From NCBI GenBank assembly GCA_035578155.1, contig JAPWDM010000005.1, forward strand, positions 47,882,954 through 47,946,953: a stretch of 64,000 nucleotides of DNA, written 5' to 3'. A model generated the notes under the pieces. The model was not told the DNA's origin, searched no databases, and worked only from the letters and a program-made list of their open reading frames with translations. Position numbers and translations under genes: made by a program. Position 1 is the first letter of the stretch; each line of letters opens with the position of its first letter. Below, one piece after another: positions 61,626 to 64,000 of the stretch. The stretch is from Brachynemurus nebulosus. Lineage: Eukaryota > Arthropoda > Insecta > Neuroptera > Myrmeleontidae.

Positions 61626-62970
61626 GTCAATTTATAATAGTTTAACTTCGTAACAATGAAAAATTTTTCAATACTGGTTCAGTAATTTTTGAATTAAATT
61701 CGAACATATAAATAAATTTTTTATCTTTATTATATTAGTATAGATGGAAAAAACGGTCACAAAAGCATATAATTTCATCAAAATTCCTTATTTTTATATT
61801 TTCTTTTTTTTTTTGGTTAGAATTGTTAGGACTTCAAATTATTTTAGTATACAATGATAGATCAAATGAAGAAATTAGAGTCATCTGGCTGTAAAATTTT
61901 CATTTCTGGTATTGAAAAATTGATACTTCTTTAAAAAAAAAAGTGATTCTCACTAGGAAAATTGGCTTTCTTTTGATTTTATCTTTTTGAATTTTATGCC
62001 TGTTGCACAATAATGAATCTTAGTAATCAAAAAACTTAAAATTATGGAGTGAAATTTTTCTTACCTAAAAAAAAATTGTATTTAATAAGTCCGTTTATAT
62101 CACCGATAATAATTAATTCGACAACACATTTAATAACAACAATATGAGAATAAATAAATAAATAAACAGATATAATTTAGTCCTCCGAAATAATTACGAA
62201 AGCAAATTAGAAATAAACAAGTTAAGATTGTTCCGAATAAATAAAGCTTATGTATTTGTGAAACGAGGGTCCTGTACTAGAGTAACAAGCTTCGAAGCTC
62301 AAGCTTATAATAATTGAGATACGGGCAAACAGGATACTAGCGAGTAGCAGTGACAGAGTTAAAGGAGGACAGAGGACAGAAAGATAGACTGTCTCAGTTA
62401 TGTACTTATAGTATAATGCCGTTAGCAAAACACGTACGTTAATAACTCTACTATTACTAATGCGATTTCTATATATTATATTAAACGTACATACATACAA
62501 GCAAGAACCATCATCAGAAAATTATATACCCTCTAAGGCGAGCATATACATATATCATTCATATGAAGCTTTATATATATATGCGAAAGTGCTTTATTTA
62601 TTTAAAAAGAAGGCGTGAAAGTTTAACACGTTTAACCGGTTGTTTATTGTCTCACATCCATTCAGGTACACAGTGTTCCAAATACGTATGTGTATAGCTC
62701 ATGTAATTTTTTTAAAACATATAGAGAAATTTATGTTTACGTGTGTTTTAGAAGGATAGCTTTAAAGTGTAGGAAAAATAGGATGGAAAATTTTTAATTT
62801 AAAAAAAAAATTAGTTGAGAATATTCTTTTTGATTTATTGAAAGAAAAAAAAAATTAATCTTTGAACAAAGAAATCATCTTGAGAGTGTTCTGATATTTC
62901 TAACATAAAATTTTCAGGCACTGTAAATTTAATCTATTTATTAAAATTTTAAAAAAAAAATTCTTAAGAA
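61625..62970. other. No recognisable gene
   Basis: AT-rich. A less AT-rich patch at 62265-62410 gives a minus-strand open frame without any family resemblance. Confidence 0.45.
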
Positions 62971-62972
62971 TA

Positions 62973-63160
62973 AAAAGGCACTTTTTACTTTACTTATGCC
63001 ACTTTATAGCCAGTGTCTTTATAGTTTTAAGTGTCTGTGACAAGTTTCGGCCCATATGGCCATTGACGAACAGTTGGCCAATGGCCATACGGGCCGAAAC
63101 ATGACACAGACACTTAAAATTTTAAACAAAGTGATCTAAGTAAAGTAAAAACTGCCTTTT
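62973..63160. mobile_element. Palindromic MITE, 188 bp
   Basis: Arms AAAAGGCACTTTTTACTTTA and TTTTAAGTGTCTGTG, CGGCCCATATGGCCATTG pair with their inverted copies to the right. The last TTTT overlaps the TTTTAGCGAA start of the (TA)n-core element that follows. Confidence 0.82.
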
Positions 63161-63279
63161 AGCGAACTTCCAGAATGGAATTAAGATATTACCGCCACTG
63201 TCATAAAGCGACCTGAGTCCAGGACTATGGCAGGAATTTGTTTTGAGGTCCCTAGAAACCGAAACTAATATTCATTAAA

Positions 63280-63355
<76 letters not shown>

Positions 63356-63674
63356 GCGCGATAACTCTCGAATGAAGTATCCAATTTTTACGAAACTTGG
63401 TGAGAACATTGGAAGTCCCTTGGACGAATTCGTCAGCCAGACACGTCGGATCCCAGGAACATGGTTTTTGTTCTTGCGAAAAATTCGTTTTTTGCCAAAA
63501 TTTTCACTTATTCAAAAATTTTTGCAAATTTTTTTTACACCATTTAAAAAAGAAGAAAAAATTACATAAAAAAGATCTTTAAACTTTTTTTCTGTGTCAA
63601 CTAGTTTCCGAGAAAAACGAATTTTTATAAACGGAAATTCGCTATGTTATGCAGGATGCTGCGACGGGGGTATT
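63157..63674 (+). mobile_element. (TA)n-core element, complete reference copy
   Basis: The 5' end is TTTTAGCGAACTTCCAGAAT. Then come GTTTTGAGGTCCCTAGAAAC, a (TA)n core at 63282-63350, TGTCCGCGCGATAACTCTCG, AGCCAGACACGTCGGATCCC, CAACTAGTTTCCGAGAAAAA and the 3' end GGAAATTCGCTATGTTATGC, AGGATGCTGCGACGGGGGTA. TAGCGAA.TTCC at the 5' side is inverted at the 3' side, and GCAG/CTGC can form a small stem near the 3' end. Subterminal inverted repeats, an internal microsatellite and a 3' stem recall DINE-1/HINE non-autonomous Helitron-like elements, but this is an inference. No coding sequence is present. Confidence 0.78.
63282..63350. repeat. (TA)n microsatellite
   Basis: About 69 bp of pure TA at the centre of the complete (TA)n-core element. 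Confidence 0.95.
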
Positions 63675-64000
63675 TATTTTTAAAATGGAATACCATAAAG
63701 TAACGCTCGAATCTATCAAATACAAAAAAATTCTCAATTTTTGAAAATTTCATTGTAAATTTTCTTAATTATTAAAAATATACCGCAGATTACTATTTAC
63801 TTTCGCAATCTGTAATAATTATGTTGGATAAAAATAGAAAAACTCGGCACTAGTTTTATTTTAAACTAAAAATTAATTCACATATTACGTGCGCGTTGTA
63901 TGTACAAGAGGAAAATGTTAAATTACTCCATCCAACGGCGGCTTAGTAGTTAACACATATCGTAACCAAGCCAAGCGATCCTTCCTACGTATATTTATCA

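Larger units (their letters stand above)
58931..64000 (-). other. Inferred upstream intron of the neuroligin gene
   Basis: No upstream neuroligin exon is visible between the acceptor and the window end. The interval holds plain AT-rich DNA at about 58931-60840, a retroelement-like fragment, a (TA)n run, a short tandem array, a palindrome and a complete (TA)n-core element. The first coding exons should lie beyond 64000. Confidence 0.55.

Overview
The window looks like animal nuclear DNA, most likely from an insect. It is very AT-rich, full of (TA)n runs, and packed with short non-autonomous transposable elements (TEs), and it has almost no coding capacity. The host lineage within insects cannot be fixed from the sequence. 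I found no bacterial genes, ribosomal genes, CRISPR arrays or intact autonomous transposons.

The only host coding sequence I can support is one internal exon on the minus strand at 58756-58914. It is bounded by consensus splice sites and encodes 52 complete residues of the cholinesterase-like domain of a neuroligin, with the core H-G-E-S-Y-E-W-N-S-G-N-P-Y-D-G and then I-N-F-R-L-G. The rest of the window reads best as intron: more than 58 kb downstream of the exon (positions 1-58755) and more than 5 kb upstream of it (58915-64000). No other neuroligin exon was recognised by eye, although a short exon could be missed.

The intronic DNA is a layered TE graveyard. Positions 1-1010 hold a DNA element with repeated GCGGCATCTCTCC-type motifs and a piece of a TTAA-flanked foldback element. 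Positions 1585-6950 hold several copies of a roughly 0.5-kb family with a (TA)n core. One copy is split by a 4.1-kb insertion that itself carries a 120-bp minisatellite. Positions 7400-11030 are a run of miniature inverted-repeat transposable elements (MITEs). Positions 12000-20400 hold a tRNA-derived SINE, a nearly perfect hairpin, an 0.8-kb foldback element and the first copy of a 464-bp MITE. Positions 21200-29900 hold (TA)n runs, a hAT-like element inside an older repeat, a second hAT-like element with internal 170-bp repeats, and a SINE head. Positions 32020-33050 hold a second copy of the 464-bp MITE with a deleted Tc1-like element inside it. Positions 34240-39570 hold more TA runs and two foldback elements. 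Positions 43510-46760 hold a second GCGGCATCTCTCC element and a large foldback element. Positions 50740-54700 hold about three tandem copies of a unit, two of them broken by TA-flanked elements. Positions 62970-63670 hold a palindrome next to a complete (TA)n-core element.

Several insertions can be checked against an uninterrupted relative elsewhere in the window. This gives direct evidence of target-site duplications and of relative age. The most unusual structures are the (TA)n-core family, its 120-bp minisatellite, the internal 170-bp repeat shared by two loci, and the large hairpins that could form double-stranded RNA if the intron is transcribed.
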